Positions 21,430 through 31,891 of a stretch of DNA of 64,000 bases are shown here, in pieces (position 1 is the first letter of the stretch; each line of letters starts with the position of its first letter). Made by a program: the position numbers and the translations under genes. Source of the DNA: Trichobilharzia regenti (lineage: Eukaryota > Platyhelminthes > Trematoda > Strigeidida > Schistosomatidae); assembly GCA_944472135.2 (NCBI GenBank), contig OX235270.1, positions 87,181,168-87,245,167 on the forward strand, read 5' to 3'. A model generated the notes under the pieces. The model had not been told where the DNA came from. It did not search any database and saw only the letters and a program-made list of their open reading frames with translations.

Positions 21430-23937
21430 CCAGCATTTAGCATTCTAAGTTAGAATCTAAGGAACCGGTGAATATAAAGAAAGCATTTGTAGTGAAGACT
21501 CAATGCACAACGAGAAAGGATGAGTGCATTGTTTGCCGTAACACGCATCAATTGAGCAATCGCTCCATTGCTATGTCTCCCGTAAAAACGTTAAAAATGG
21601 TAAAACAGAAGCGGCTGTGTTTCAGTTGTTTAAAGATTGGGCATACAAAGTTGAATTGTAAGGTGATAAACAAAGGAAGTAGTGATTTAACTTATATGCA
21701 CCCGCTTCTGAGGACAGTGAACGAACCGGGGAATTCAGTTAATTGTAATAGTATCTCTAGACCCCTTGACATCCCACAAGTTTTCTTAGGGGTATTACCA
21801 GTTTAGGTGAAAGGACCGAAATCTTCGGTAGAGACTAATGCATTGTTGGATAATGGTTCAGACGTTGCATTGATAGATGATAAGCTGACTGACTGCTTTG
21901 GTATTAAGGACAGGAAGCAATCCTCGGTTCTAAATACTTTCAATTCTTCGAAAACGGTAGTATGTGAACGAGATTCATTTCAGTTAGAATCCTTGACTAC
22001 TGGGGAAACCGTTGAAGTAGATACTGCTTACACTACCTCCAGTATGAAACTCGGTGAAGCTATAGTACCTAGTCGTGAAACGGTTGTCGATAAGCCATAC
22101 CTGTGTTACGTACCGTTTCCAACACTGCAAGGTGGTAGAGTGAGAATACTCATTGAATGTAGTGTGCCAGAAGCTCACAAGGTATTAGAAGAGAGATTCG
22201 GAGGTAGAGACGATCTGTTCACGACGAAAACACCGCTGGGACGGACAGTGAGAGGACCTATACCCGTAGTCCACATATCATCATTAGTTGCAAACAACGG
22301 GGACAAACTAGAGACTATGATTAAAAATATGTATGACAAGGAGTTTTGTGACTGCGGTGTCCCAGAGAAGGGTCGTTCTGTAGAAGACTTAAAGGCAGTT
22401 AAAATAGTTGAGGAGTCTTGTAAATACGGAAATGGGCGTTTCAGCGTTGGCCTACCATGGAGATTTAAAGGTAGACAGTTAGTTTGCAGTAGAAATGTTG
22501 CTCTTAAGAGACTAATAGGTTTAAAGGAGAAGTTTCCGACAGATGCAGACTGTTGGACCAAATACAAGGATGTCATTGACAAACATGTAATGAAGGGTTA
22601 CGCTGAAAGACTAGTTGATCAGAGCGAGCCAGGGAAGTGTTATTTGCCCCACCATCCCGCCTTTAACCCGAGGAAGCCAGGTAAACTATATGTGGTGTTC
22701 GAATATTCTGCGAAACATGAAGGAGCCTCTTTAAATGATAATCTGTATAGTGGCCCAGATTGCGTGAGCTCATTAGTTGGACTGCTGTTAAGATTCAGAA
22801 AGTTTACAGTTGCTGTCGCTGCGGATATAGAGGAAATGTTCCTACAGGTGAAGGTGCCAGAGAGTGACAGAGATCACTTGAGGTTTTTTGGTTTGATGAC
22901 GGTCCTTGTGGTAAGGTGTCAGAATATAGGATGACAGTGCATCCATTTGGTGCCACATCCTCCCCATTTTGTGCTAATTTTGCTCTACGAAAGGCAGTGT
23001 CCACATTTGGTTCTAATGATTTGCTGGACGTCATAGATTGTTGCTTCTACGTGGATGATTGTTTAGCCTCCTTCGATGATGATAAGTCTGCAGTTAGATT
23101 TGCAACAAGCATCACTGAAGTGTTAGCTAAGGCCGGCTTTCGTCTAACTAAGTGGGTCTCGAACAGCCTAGACGTTTTGAAGCATATAGATCCAGAAGAC
23201 AGAGCACCTACCGTACGAGATTTGCCTGTTGATACTCTACCAGTTGAACGCACATTAGGTATGAGATAGAATGTGAACTATGATACCTTTGGATTTAGTG
23301 TCGGTGACATTGATAAGCCAGTTACTCGGAGAGGCGTGCTCCCTGTGTTGTCGTCCGTGTTTGACTCACTTGGATTAATAGCACATTATCTACTTCCGGC
23401 TAGGAGGTTATTTCAAGAGACATGCAGGAAAGGGTTACAGTGGGATGAAACATTAAGTGAGAGGCAGAGAGAAGAGTGGAAGGGGTGGGTTAACAGTTTA
23501 AGAATGCTGAATCTACATTCCGTCTCACGTCCACTTAAGCCGTCGAGAAATCATCATATAATTGACTTCCATGTTTTTTCTGATGCCTCTGAGGTTGGAT
23601 TTGGTGCAGCCGTATACATCAGAACCACCTTAAGGAATGATATAGATGTTAGCCTGGTGATGGGTAAATCTAGATTTGCACCTCTAAAGACGGTTTCGAT
23701 TCCGAGATTAGAACTTACTGCAGCCTTACTAGCTGCGCAGTTATTCACAACGGTGTGTAAAGAGTTGGATTACCCCAAGCATCCGATAACGTTTTGGACT
23801 GATTCGATGTCTGTGATATATTATATACGCAACGAGTCAGCAAGATATGCATGTTTTGTAGCTAACAGAGTATCTCAAATTCGTGAACTAACAACTGTTG
23901 AGCAGTGGAGGTACGTACCGTCTGGAAAAAATCCAGA
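21430..23937 (+). pseudogene. BEL/Pao pol: zinc knuckle, protease, RT, RNase H (truncated)
   Basis: Order seen: an intact CCHC knuckle (RLCFSCLKIGHTKLNC, 21612-21660); a stop at 21804-21806; aspartic protease with ALLDNGSDVALID; the A17-type linker IECSVPEAHKVLEERFGG with TPLGRTVRGP; RT with HPAFNPRKPGKL and AADIEEMFLQV; a frameshift near 22890; RT catalytic YVDD (23048-23059); TAG at 23267-23269 where Trp would be expected; then RNase H (FSDASEVGFGA, LELTAALLA, FWTDSMS). The frame runs into an inverted LTR at 23938, so integrase is missing. Pol-type sequence resumes in another copy at 40.84 kb. The three inactivating changes make this a dead copy. Confidence 0.85.
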
Positions 23938-24197
23938 CGCAAATCCAGAACCGAGTTTGGGGACTCGAGAGTTCTTTATTGTAACACCAACATATAAACA
24001 CTGTTACAACTAAGGTCTGTGAACAAATATTACAATAATAAATCACAATATTACTTCTGACGGTTTTCTGCTGACTTCTGTCTGAACAGCGACCGATGAG
24101 ACGATGACTGTCGTATTGATGCCTCCGCGAAAATTTGGGAAGTTGGTTTTGAGCAAACAACCATGAATTGATCGTTCAATCTTCAACTACATTGACA
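23938..24197 (-). repeat. BEL/Pao LTR, truncated, 3' LTR of the 25-27 kb element
   Basis: Reverse complement of the BEL LTR, entering at the word GACGCAAATCCAG and ending ATTGACA. The missing part is present in the sister LTR at 36271-36628. Its join to the pol above lies at a shared AATCCAG, so it is a recombination point rather than a clean insertion. Confidence 0.75.
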
Positions 24198-25151
24198 CTC
24201 CCCGGCAAAACATGGATCCATCCCTTCTTTCCTTCACGACCAATACACGTTGACTTGGATGCCATTGCAAGAACCTGGGTCACTCGGACAGGGCTGAAAT
24301 GGAAAACAAACAGGAAAGCCAACACACCACAATCATACTCACAGCACAATCTCATACGTCGCTGATGACCTGCGTCTCCAGATAGAGACCTCCTCTTGAC
24401 ATCTTGCAACACAATCGCCACTTACTAGAATGACTCTTGCAGAATGCAACGTGACCATAGCACCAACTCATGATACTCTACGCACATCCTCTTATCTACT
24501 CACTACCAATTACCACTGAAATCGCTTGTCACTCATTCTGCCTCAGTTCTAGTAGCGGTGACGCATGCGAGCCACAGTCGTTTACCTTCTTTCTCCCCGG
24601 CGTGTCGGACCGCAGTTAACAATTATCTCCGTATGCATTTCATTCTCAGCAATAGCCTCCCCGGCGTATACGACCCATCTGCTGTCTCTAGCATCAATCA
24701 ATTCATTCACGGATGTAGAAGAGTGGACACAACTTCAGGAGTAATCACGACGAAAATTTTAACAAAATTATGCAATAACAACAAGGTACGAAAACAACGA
24801 GTAAACACAATGAATCCAAAATACACCAATCGATATGACACACCACACGTATATACAAACAGTAAAAATAACCTCACGGATCATGTCTTGATGGAATTCC
24901 TTTGAAGAATTGCAGGACTTACACCAGTACGCCTACATTCCTTCTCAGGTTGATGATCCAAGTGGAAGTCGTACGGACACAAACAGAATTACCAACAGCT
25001 AGATGACAGATGATATCAATTCAGTATATACAATATGAACATATGTACAAGATCATACACCAAGCACATTGGACTGCTCATTGATGCGCTACCCTTTGAA
25101 GAACTGTAGGACTTACACCAGTACGCCTACAACCCTTCTCACGTTGACGCT
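24198..25151 (-). other. 3' UTR of BEL copy A with tandem units
   Basis: Two units carrying the word GTAGGCGTACTGGTGTAAGT (in minus orientation, near 24920-24950 and 25095-25140) lie about 185 bp apart. The same unit recurs in the other non-autonomous copies. Confidence 0.65.
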
Positions 25152-27107
25152 CTAGGTTGGAAAATCGTCGCAGAGTTCATTTTCTAACTTCCTTCTATCA
25201 GCTATATCCTCAAATCTGAACGGTGACACGCCCATGTCATTGTATCGTAGAATATAGATGACCAAAAAACACACGACATATCTCATCAACCAAGTATAGA
25301 AACAGAGTAATTTACACCAAAGATAATAACATTCAAATAGTAACTTGAAACTAGAAATGCCTTTATTCATCCAAGTCAATTTAACAATAACTCTCTCCTT
25401 TACACTTGGCTTATCCACACTAAACTGACCATTGATATTCGTCCTTTCAAACGAACTGAAACTACCATAGTCATTGCACAAGATACTTGAGTTGATGGGT
25501 GTCTGTTTCATTGTGGATGACAGCACCAACGATGACTGAGTGACACAAGGTGATGAAGTTAGCGGTGGATCAGAAGCTGTTCTTTTTCGGCTCTCAGATA
25601 GTTGTCCAACTGCAAGATTACCTCCACTGCTGTCTTTCACTACTAGTTCGGGTTTAGCACTATCATCTGATGATAGGTGGGCTACACGCTGATCAATTAC
25701 ACTGACTGTCTCACAAGTATGCACACCTTTTGGAACTGCATCTGCGTTCAATTCTACTTCACGTTGTAGTTGTACAGAACCTTTATTTAACTTAGCAGTA
25801 GTAGGCATATCCCTCATCTCATAATGATCAACCAAAGACAACTGTGAAGTATCATGATCATTATCACGAATATTCACTTTACCGTCAAGTTCATCATTTT
25901 CAAACTCTTTAATAACAGAAGTAGACAATTTTGGTTCCTCCTCACAAATCATTAAAGGTTTTATAACTTCACTCTGACTAGATATACTTTGTAAACTTGT
26001 GGAGTCAGAACTCCACTCTGAAGCAGTAACTCTATTCTGTGACACTCTATTCAACAACGGCTTACCAGTTGCAACTACAGACTTCTTCACAACACCGTTA
26101 TCGTCACACAATTCGGAGTCAGGTCTGGAGTTTACATTTAGCTTATCACTGAACTTGCTCACCGGTTCACAGTTCACTTCTGTATGCACCTCTTGCACAC
26201 GTGTACAACAAAACCGTGTTTGTCTTGCATCTTGCAACTTATCTGTTGAGCATGTACTACGAAACCTGTTGCACTCACTAGGTCTATATGCATTACTAGA
26301 CATCATGGAGCCTTCTCGATATCCACCTCTCTGAGGCCTATTCGTCATCAATGATTGCATTTTACCCTCAGACTGCTCTATTCTAGGGGTGAGATGTAAT
26401 AGACTGGCAAACTTGCTCATAGATTGATTGACGCTATCTTTTACCAGTTTCAGGATATCATCAAATTTTGGCTCGATACCGTCATCCTCCATACGGGAGC
26501 TTATCTTCACCCACTTCCTTTGCAGTCGAGTAGGTAGGCGTCTCGCTATTACTTCTAGTATAAAACTCGAGTTGAGGTCACTCATGCGATTCATCGAAAT
26601 CATTCCATTCTTGTAAATTAGCAAATTATCTAAAAACTCAGTGAGTGCCTGGGAGTCATCCAGTAATTGACCACCATTACCCTTAACAGCCTCGAATAAT
26701 TTCCCTGCAATCATCGAAGGTCTTCCAAACCTTTGACGTAATATGCTCATAGCCTCGTAGTAGCCCTCTTTTGGCTTCATAAACTTACAACACTGTATAG
26801 CTCTTGCAGCATCTCCAGTGCAATATCTCATCAAATACATTAACTTCAATTCATCATTTAATAAAAAACCACTCAACATGATCTCAAACTCCTTTACAAA
26901 TTGTAAATAATCAGCCGGGTTTCCATCAAAACACCGTGGTTCAAATTTAGGGAGTTTGATGTTCCTATCATTCCTGAACGACGAAACAGTAACATCAACC
27001 ATGTCATGCTTAACATCAGACACATCGTTACAATTAACAGACAAGTCACCATGACTTACTTTCCTGTTTGCATCCAAGACACTCTGTCCCATCTTTGACC
27101 CAGGCAT
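25152..27107 (-). CDS. Gag-type protein fused to a pol linker segment (non-autonomous BEL/Pao)
   Basis: Uninterrupted frame of 651 codons from MPGSKMG; an upstream in-frame ATG (27131) exists, but all sister copies start at MPGS. The N-terminal ~240 residues are gag (CFDGNPADYLQFVKEFE, LMYLMRYCTGDAARAIQ, RLPTRLQRKWVKISSR). A knuckle-like RFCCTRVQEVHTEVNC follows, with the second Cys replaced by Arg, unlike the intact CFSC knuckle at 21.6 kb. A long Ser/Asp/Glu-rich middle has no recognised domain. The last ~60 residues (WCKLLCFYTWLMRYVV, then EDIADRRKLENEL) correspond to the pol region just before integrase, as seen at 41.15-41.31 kb, and include a hydrophobic stretch. No enzyme domain is present. 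Likely a particle protein of an element needing pol in trans; that role is inference. Confidence 0.75.
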   Translation of the reverse strand: MPGSKMGQSVLDANRKVSHGDLSVNCNDVSDVKHDMVDVTVSSFRNDRNIKLPKFEPRCFDGNPADYLQFVKEFEIMLSGFLLNDELKLMYLMRYCTGDAARAIQCCKFMKPKEGYYEAMSILRQRFGRPSMIAGKLFEAVKGNGGQLLDDSQALTEFLDNLLIYKNGMISMNRMSDLNSSFILEVIARRLPTRLQRKWVKISSRMEDDGIEPKFDDILKLVKDSVNQSMSKFASLLHLTPRIEQSEGKMQSLMTNRPQRGGYREGSMMSSNAYRPSECNRFRSTCSTDKLQDARQTRFCCTRVQEVHTEVNCEPVSKFSDKLNVNSRPDSELCDDNGVVKKSVVATGKPLLNRVSQNRVTASEWSSDSTSLQSISSQSEVIKPLMICEEEPKLSTSVIKEFENDELDGKVNIRDNDHDTSQLSLVDHYEMRDMPTTAKLNKGSVQLQREVELNADAVPKGVHTCETVSVIDQRVAHLSSDDSAKPELVVKDSSGGNLAVGQLSESRKRTASDPPLTSSPCVTQSSLVLSSTMKQTPINSSILCNDYGSFSSFERTNINGQFSVDKPSVKERVIVKLTWMNKGISSFKLLFECYYLWCKLLCFYTWLMRYVVCFLVIYILRYNDMGVSPFRFEDIADRRKLENELCDDFPT

Positions 27108-27251
27108 TGTTGAACTTGACACAATTCCCAAAAAGTTCCAGATATTGCTTGTTCAAAGAAGACTTGACCGGCACCAGGAAAAAAGAACGGCGACTATCCA
27201 AACTTTCACCAACTGTTTCAATCCGCCAGATCTGTTTCTATCGTCAGAAAC

Positions 27252-27611
27252 TGTCAATCACGTCTCATAAACCGTTAATGCCCAGCTCTCGCTACGCTCG
27301 GGCCCACGCTGTTCCTTTGAGTTTTCAGAAACGCTTAGTTATAATGGACGAAAAACCCAAGACACCGATCTGCCGTTTGATATTTCTGTTTATTGTTACA
27401 CCAACATATAAAAGGAATAAGCGAACTAAGGTCTGAAAACAAATATTACAATAATAAATCATAAGATTACTTCTGACGATGTTTCACTCTTCTTTCTGAA
27501 CAGCGACCGATGAGACGATGACTGTCGTATTGATGCCTCCGCGAAAATTGGGGAAGTTGATTTTGAGCAAACAACCATGAATTGATCGTTCAATCTTCAA
27601 CTCCATTGACA
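27252..27611 (-). repeat. BEL/Pao 5' LTR of copy A
   Basis: Full-length LTR (360 bp) with TGTCAAT...TTGACA ends, in minus orientation. It contains AATAAACA/TTATTGTTAC-type polyadenylation-like words and matches the LTRs of the other copies. Confidence 0.8.
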
Positions 27612-29050
27612 GAAGGTACCAGATAGTGACAGAGATCACTTAAGGTTCTTGTGGTTTGGTGATGGCCCTTGTGGTAAGGTGTCAGAATATAGGATGACAG
27701 TCCATCCATTTGGTGCCACGTCCTCCCCATTTTGTGTTAATTTTGCTCTACGAAATGCAGTGTCCACATTTGGTTCTAATGATCTGCTGGACGTCATTGA
27801 TTGTTGCTTCTACGTGGATGATTGTTTAGCCTCCTTCGATGATGACAAGTTTGCAGTTAAATTTGCAACAAGTATCACTGAGGTGTTAGCTAAGGCTGGC
27901 CTTCGTTTAACTAAGTGGGTCTCGAACAGCCTAGACGTTTTGAAGCATATATTTCCAGAAGACGGAGCACCTGCTGTACGAGATTTGCCTGTTGATACTC
28001 TACCAGTTGAACGCACATTAGGTATGAGATAGAATGTGAACTCTGATACCTTTGGATTTAGTGTCGGTGACATTGATAAGCCAGTTACTCGGAGAGGCGT
28101 GCTCCCTGTGTTGTCGTCCGTGTTTGACTCACTTGGATTAATAGCACATTATCTACTTCCGGCGAGGAGATTATTTCAATAGACATGCAGGAAAGGGTTA
28201 CAGTGGGATGACCCATTAAGTGAGAGACACAGTGAAGAGCGCGAAAGGTAGGTTAACAGTTTAAGAACGCTGAATCTACATTCCGTCTCACGTCCAACTA
28301 AGCCATCGAGAAATCATGACATAATTGACTTCCATGTTTTTTCTGATGCCTCTGAGGTTGGATTTGGAGCAGCCGTCTACATCAGAACTACCTTAAGGGA
28401 TGACATAGATGTTCGCCTAGTGATGGGTTGATATGTATCCATATATATATATATATATATGTGTGTGTATGGTGGTTTCTCTTTCTGTTCCTCTCTTAGT
28501 CTGTGACCATTTCACTTTGATGAACCTGTCTCCCTTAACAATGTATATTTCCCTTATATTATATATAATATGTGTGTTTGTTTGACATGTCTGTTATATT
28601 TGCTATGTATATATGGATCGATATTCCATTATAATTAGCCAATCATGTTAAGACTGTCTATTGATTTGTTCATTTTGAATATTCGCTCACGCACTTGTGT
28701 TCACACTCTTGTTCGGACATTCGTATATATTTTGCCCTCACACACTTGTGTGACATTGATTCTCCTGGTGTTTGGAAAATAGAAGTATCATCGCAAACCT
28801 AGTGGTCTTCTGATTTCCGTCTTTCTTGCGTCAGGACTATTAAATTCTCGACCAGTACATAACAATAATTTGGCGACGAGTACATAATATGGGTAAATCT
28901 AGAGTTGCACCCCTAAGACTGTTTCGATTCCGAGATTAGAACTTACTGCAGCCTTGCTAGCTGCGCAGTTATTCACAACAGTGTGTAAAGAGTTGGATTA
29001 TCCCAAGTATCCTGTAAGGCTTTGAACTGATTTGATGTCTGTGATATATA
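27612..29050 (+). pseudogene. BEL/Pao pol fragment (RT to RNase H), 5' half of a split element
   Basis: Begins at a word equivalent to KVPDSDRDHL and encodes LRFLWFGDGPCGKVSEYRM, which repairs the frameshift seen in the 22.9 kb copy. RT catalytic YVDD lies at about 27810-27821. It shares the in-frame TAG after TLGMR with the 23.3 kb copy. A further stop and shifts follow near 28180. RNase H (FSDASEVGFGA) is cut by a 461 bp insert at 28429-28889 and resumes until the words for TDLMSVIYI at 29050. That is exactly where the fragment at 40.84 kb begins, so both are halves of one element. Confidence 0.8.
28429..28889 (+). mobile_element. LTR-like insert with primer-binding site, probable gypsy (Mag-like)
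   Basis: A 461 bp insert starts TGATATGTATCC, includes an (AT)n run at 28440-28461 and ends AGTACATAACA, then ATAATTTGGCGACGAG, a primer-binding-like word common after gypsy/Mag LTRs, then AGTACATAATA. TGGGT flanks it on both sides (28424-28428, 28890-28894), and removing it restores the BEL RNase H frame. It is therefore an inserted LTR plus a few internal bases. Confidence 0.6.
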
Positions 29051-29055
29051 TATTT

Positions 29056-29340
29056 ATTCCTATCGATGTGGCACACACCAGTTGTACAGGCATGGATAAG
29101 TATTATTTACATTACATGAATTTGATTTAAGGTGAAATTACAAAGTTGCTCTCCTCCCTGACATCAGTTTTTGTGTACAAGCTGATAGCTAGTCATTCAG
29201 TGTAGCGCATTAAGAAATATAGAAATATTGTCTTCGCATTAAAAAAAACCAAGTATGTGTTTGATGGATTACAAATATTTGGGAAAAAAATAAAGCTTGA
29301 AGTCAATCTCTCCATATAACTTAGTTGTGTGCGGCATCGT
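29056..29340 (+). repeat. Dispersed repeat R1, copy 1
   Basis: Resembles 44955-45245 over its length (words ACAGGCATGGATAAG, TAGAAATATTGTCTTCGCA, AAATAAAGCTTGAAGTCAA). No coding capacity is seen. The AATAAAG near the right end could be a poly(A) signal, so it may be the 3' part of an unidentified element. Confidence 0.6.
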
Positions 29341-29437
29341 ATCTTGTTCTTGTTTTGGGTTCAAATTGGATATTAATTTAAATTCATTGATTTATTTGTA
29401 TGATTTTTTCATCATTCTTATTGCAATTTTAGAGGTT

Positions 29438-29728
29438 TGACGGATATCTCGTTCAGCAACTTCTAATTAATTTATTCTCGCGTACCAAAGACAAAGCAAA
29501 AGCCAATATTTGATCGTCCAAACTACGTGATATATTTAGGGACCAAAACAAGCCGTCAGACGAACGCTTAGCTAGCTAGTGATCGTGCACGTGACACGAC
29601 GGGGTACCAAATGGCGGGGATGCTTGACCGGAAGCCTTCAGCTAAACAAGTCGACTTAAACAGTGGTGGTCAGCATCCAATGAGTGATTGCTGTGGTCAA
29701 TAATTTTGGGGAATTATTTACCGCTACA
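29438..29728 (-). repeat. 3' LTR of the CsRn1-like element
   Basis: 291 bp; plus-strand start TGACGGATAT and end CCGCTACA, i.e. TGTAGCGG...CCGTCA in element orientation. Differs from the partner LTR at 38411-38701 by only a few bases. Confidence 0.9.
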
Positions 29729-30229
29729 GCTCACTCCCCCCTAGTGGGGTCGTGAGGACCCTAAGACAGAACCAGCCGGAAGTAAAAAAAACTCGATGGT
29801 TCCCTTTCGGGTGAAAAAAATCTTCCGAGCGGCTTGGTGGTATGCCTACTGGTTTGTCTGCCTATGCTAATAGGGTGTTTGTACATAGCTTCCTTGTTGT
29901 TGTTCGTTGGATTCCGTGCTTCGTTTGTTTCCTGTCCAGTGCCCGTCGCACCTGGAAAAGAAAACAAGAACGCTAAGAACCATGTCGAGGAAAATGTACG
30001 AAATGAGCTTTTTGGTTAAAAAAAATTATGTGCATTTACTATACAGTAAAATAATGCTAAGTTCAGAACATCGAAAAAAATACATCTAATTAATTTTTTT
30101 GTGTATGTTACATGAACTGTTGAGAAAAAAAATTTTGTGTTCGGTGGTACTGTATATAAAAAAAATTGATACGTCAAAAAAAATAGTCAGTACCACAAAC
30201 GAATGAGTTGCGTGAATCACACGACTTCG
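29729..30229 (-). other. 3' non-coding region of the CsRn1-like element with A/T tracts and purine tract
   Basis: A purine run (reverse complement of CTCACTCCCCCCT, 29731-29743) adjoins the 3' LTR and is the likely plus-strand primer. The rest has seven runs of 7-8 A on the plus strand (e.g. 29784-29791, 29814-29820, 30018-30025, 30074-30080, 30125-30132, 30158-30165, 30176-30183), i.e. T runs in the element RNA. No ORF of note. Confidence 0.55.
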
Positions 30230-31891
30230 TTAAGTCAAATAAGTGTGCAGATATTCTGGGAACCTTACGGTGCGTCCAGAACGGGTTTTCTTGGGAGGCT
30301 CGATAGAAGGTTCGGTAGCTGTCGCTGTGCTATTGACTTCATCGATGTCTAAACGATCTTCTGTTACTTGTGGATTTTGGGGTACGTTGAGCTCTATGCT
30401 AATAGGATTACCCTCCAAGTAAGCCGGTTTCAGACGGTCAATGCTGACGGTGTCCTCGCGGCCGTTTTTGTCCAAGACAAAGAATTTATCAGAACGTTTA
30501 ATTACCTTATAAGGTCCGTCGTATGGGGGTTCCAGGGGTCTGCGCACAGAGTCGCGACGAACAAATACATGTGAAGAAGTTTTCAAACACGGATGAACGA
30601 AAACATCAATGGACTGTGGACGAAGGGGAGCAGGTTTAACTGAACGCATTGCGTTTGTAAGCCTGCTGACGTATGAAGCGTGATCTACCACTGGTGGGAA
30701 GCTCGAGGGAGAAACAAATTCACCAGGCAGTCGCAGTGTCGTGCCATATACTAGCTCGGCGCTAGTACAACCAGCATCGGTTTTCAAGGCGTTTCGTATC
30801 CCTAGGAGAACTAACGGAAGGGATTCAGTCCAATGGGTGGTGTTTGCAGCTGACAGACCAGCTTTCAGCTGTCTGTGTAGACGTTCTACCATACCATTAG
30901 CTTGAGGATGGTAGGCTGTTGTTCGAAATCGCATGCAACCTATGATTTTAGTCAGGGCGAAGAATAAGCCACTTTCGAATTGCCGCCCGCGATCAGTTGT
31001 TATGGAAGATGGGCATCCAAAGTTAGCGATCCATCTTTCTACGAAGACGCGTGCGACTGTTTCAGCAGATACATCCTTGATGGGTACTGCTTCCGGCCAT
31101 CGTGTGAATCGATCGATGCAAGTTAAAATATAGGTATATCCATGTGATTCAGGAAGGGGTCCAACCAAATCTATATGGACGTGTTCGAAACGAGCGTCAG
31201 GGAGAAGAAAGGTGCCAAGTGGGCTTTTGGTGTGTCTTATCACCTTGCACTTTTGACAAGCTAAGCACGTGTGTGCCCATTCCCTTACTTCTTTATTAAT
31301 GCCAGGCCAACAAAACCGACTAGTTACGAGCTTGACAGTAGTTCGAATACCTGGGTGAGATAAGCCATGCAACGTATTGAAGACGTTACGGCGATAACTT
31401 TTAGGCACGATGGGGCGAGGAGTACTCGTGGAAATGTCGCATAGAATAGTATCTCTTCCCATACCTAAGGGTTTCTCAGCTAATTGTAGAGTTGTTTTCG
31501 ACAACTCATGTTGAAGCTCGGTATCTTCTTTTTGAAGACGAGCCAGTTTTACAAGGTCTATGCCGTCGATTTGGGTGAGGGAACAAACGCGCGACAAGGC
31601 ATCTGCCACAGTGTTGTTTACTCCGGATACATGGCGAATATCTGATGTAAACTGTGAGACGTAATCCAGTTGTCGTGATTCCCTGGGTGAATACTTATCT
31701 GAAGGTGAGTTCAGAGAGTACGTCAGAGGTTTGTGATCCGTAAAAATTATGAATTCACGACCCTCTACCGAATGTCTAAAATGTCGTATAGCACAGTACA
31801 TAGCCAGAAGTTCTCTGCCGAATGTGCTGTACTTCGTTTCAGCTAATTGAAGGCGCCGAGAAAAAGGCGAGTGGTTGCCACTCATTGTCAA
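30230..31891 (-). CDS. CsRn1-like pol: RNase H and integrase
   Basis: Open for 553 codons. It begins within RNase H ([19 protein letters not shown], then FTDHKPLTY, then VADALSR), followed by the HHCC zinc region of integrase (H-x-GLSHPG, CLACQKC), then the DDE core: [31 protein letters not shown]. The tail has an SH3-like DNA-binding region ([19 protein letters not shown]). The enzyme would cleave the RNA of the hybrid and join cDNA to the host chromosome. The first 10 or so codons are out of the original frame: a one-base shift near 31860 separates this part from the RT above, so pol is not translated as one protein. All three integrase acidic residues are present. Confidence 0.85.
   Translation of the reverse strand: MTMSGNHSPFSRRLQLAETKYSTFGRELLAMYCAIRHFRHSVEGREFIIFTDHKPLTYSLNSPSDKYSPRESRQLDYVSQFTSDIRHVSGVNNTVADALSRVCSLTQIDGIDLVKLARLQKEDTELQHELSKTTLQLAEKPLGMGRDTILCDISTSTPRPIVPKSYRRNVFNTLHGLSHPGIRTTVKLVTSRFCWPGINKEVREWAHTCLACQKCKVIRHTKSPLGTFLLPDARFEHVHIDLVGPLPESHGYTYILTCIDRFTRWPEAVPIKDVSAETVARVFVERWIANFGCPSSITTDRGRQFESGLFFALTKIIGCMRFRTTAYHPQANGMVERLHRQLKAGLSAANTTHWTESLPLVLLGIRNALKTDAGCTSAELVYGTTLRLPGEFVSPSSFPPVVDHASYVSRLTNAMRSVKPAPLRPQSIDVFVHPCLKTSSHVFVRRDSVRRPLEPPYDGPYKVIKRSDKFFVLDKNGREDTVSIDRLKPAYLEGNPISIELNVPQNPQVTEDRLDIDEVNSTATATEPSIEPPKKTRSGRTVRFPEYLHTYLT

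Larger units (their letters stand above)
23938..27611 (-). mobile_element. Non-autonomous BEL/Pao element, copy A
   Basis: Minus-strand order: 5' LTR 27611-27252, leader, one gag-type ORF (27107-25152), a 3' UTR with repeated units (25151-24198), and a truncated 3' LTR. No protease, RT, RNase H or integrase core is present. The right end abuts the pol fragment at 27612 directly. Confidence 0.75.
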
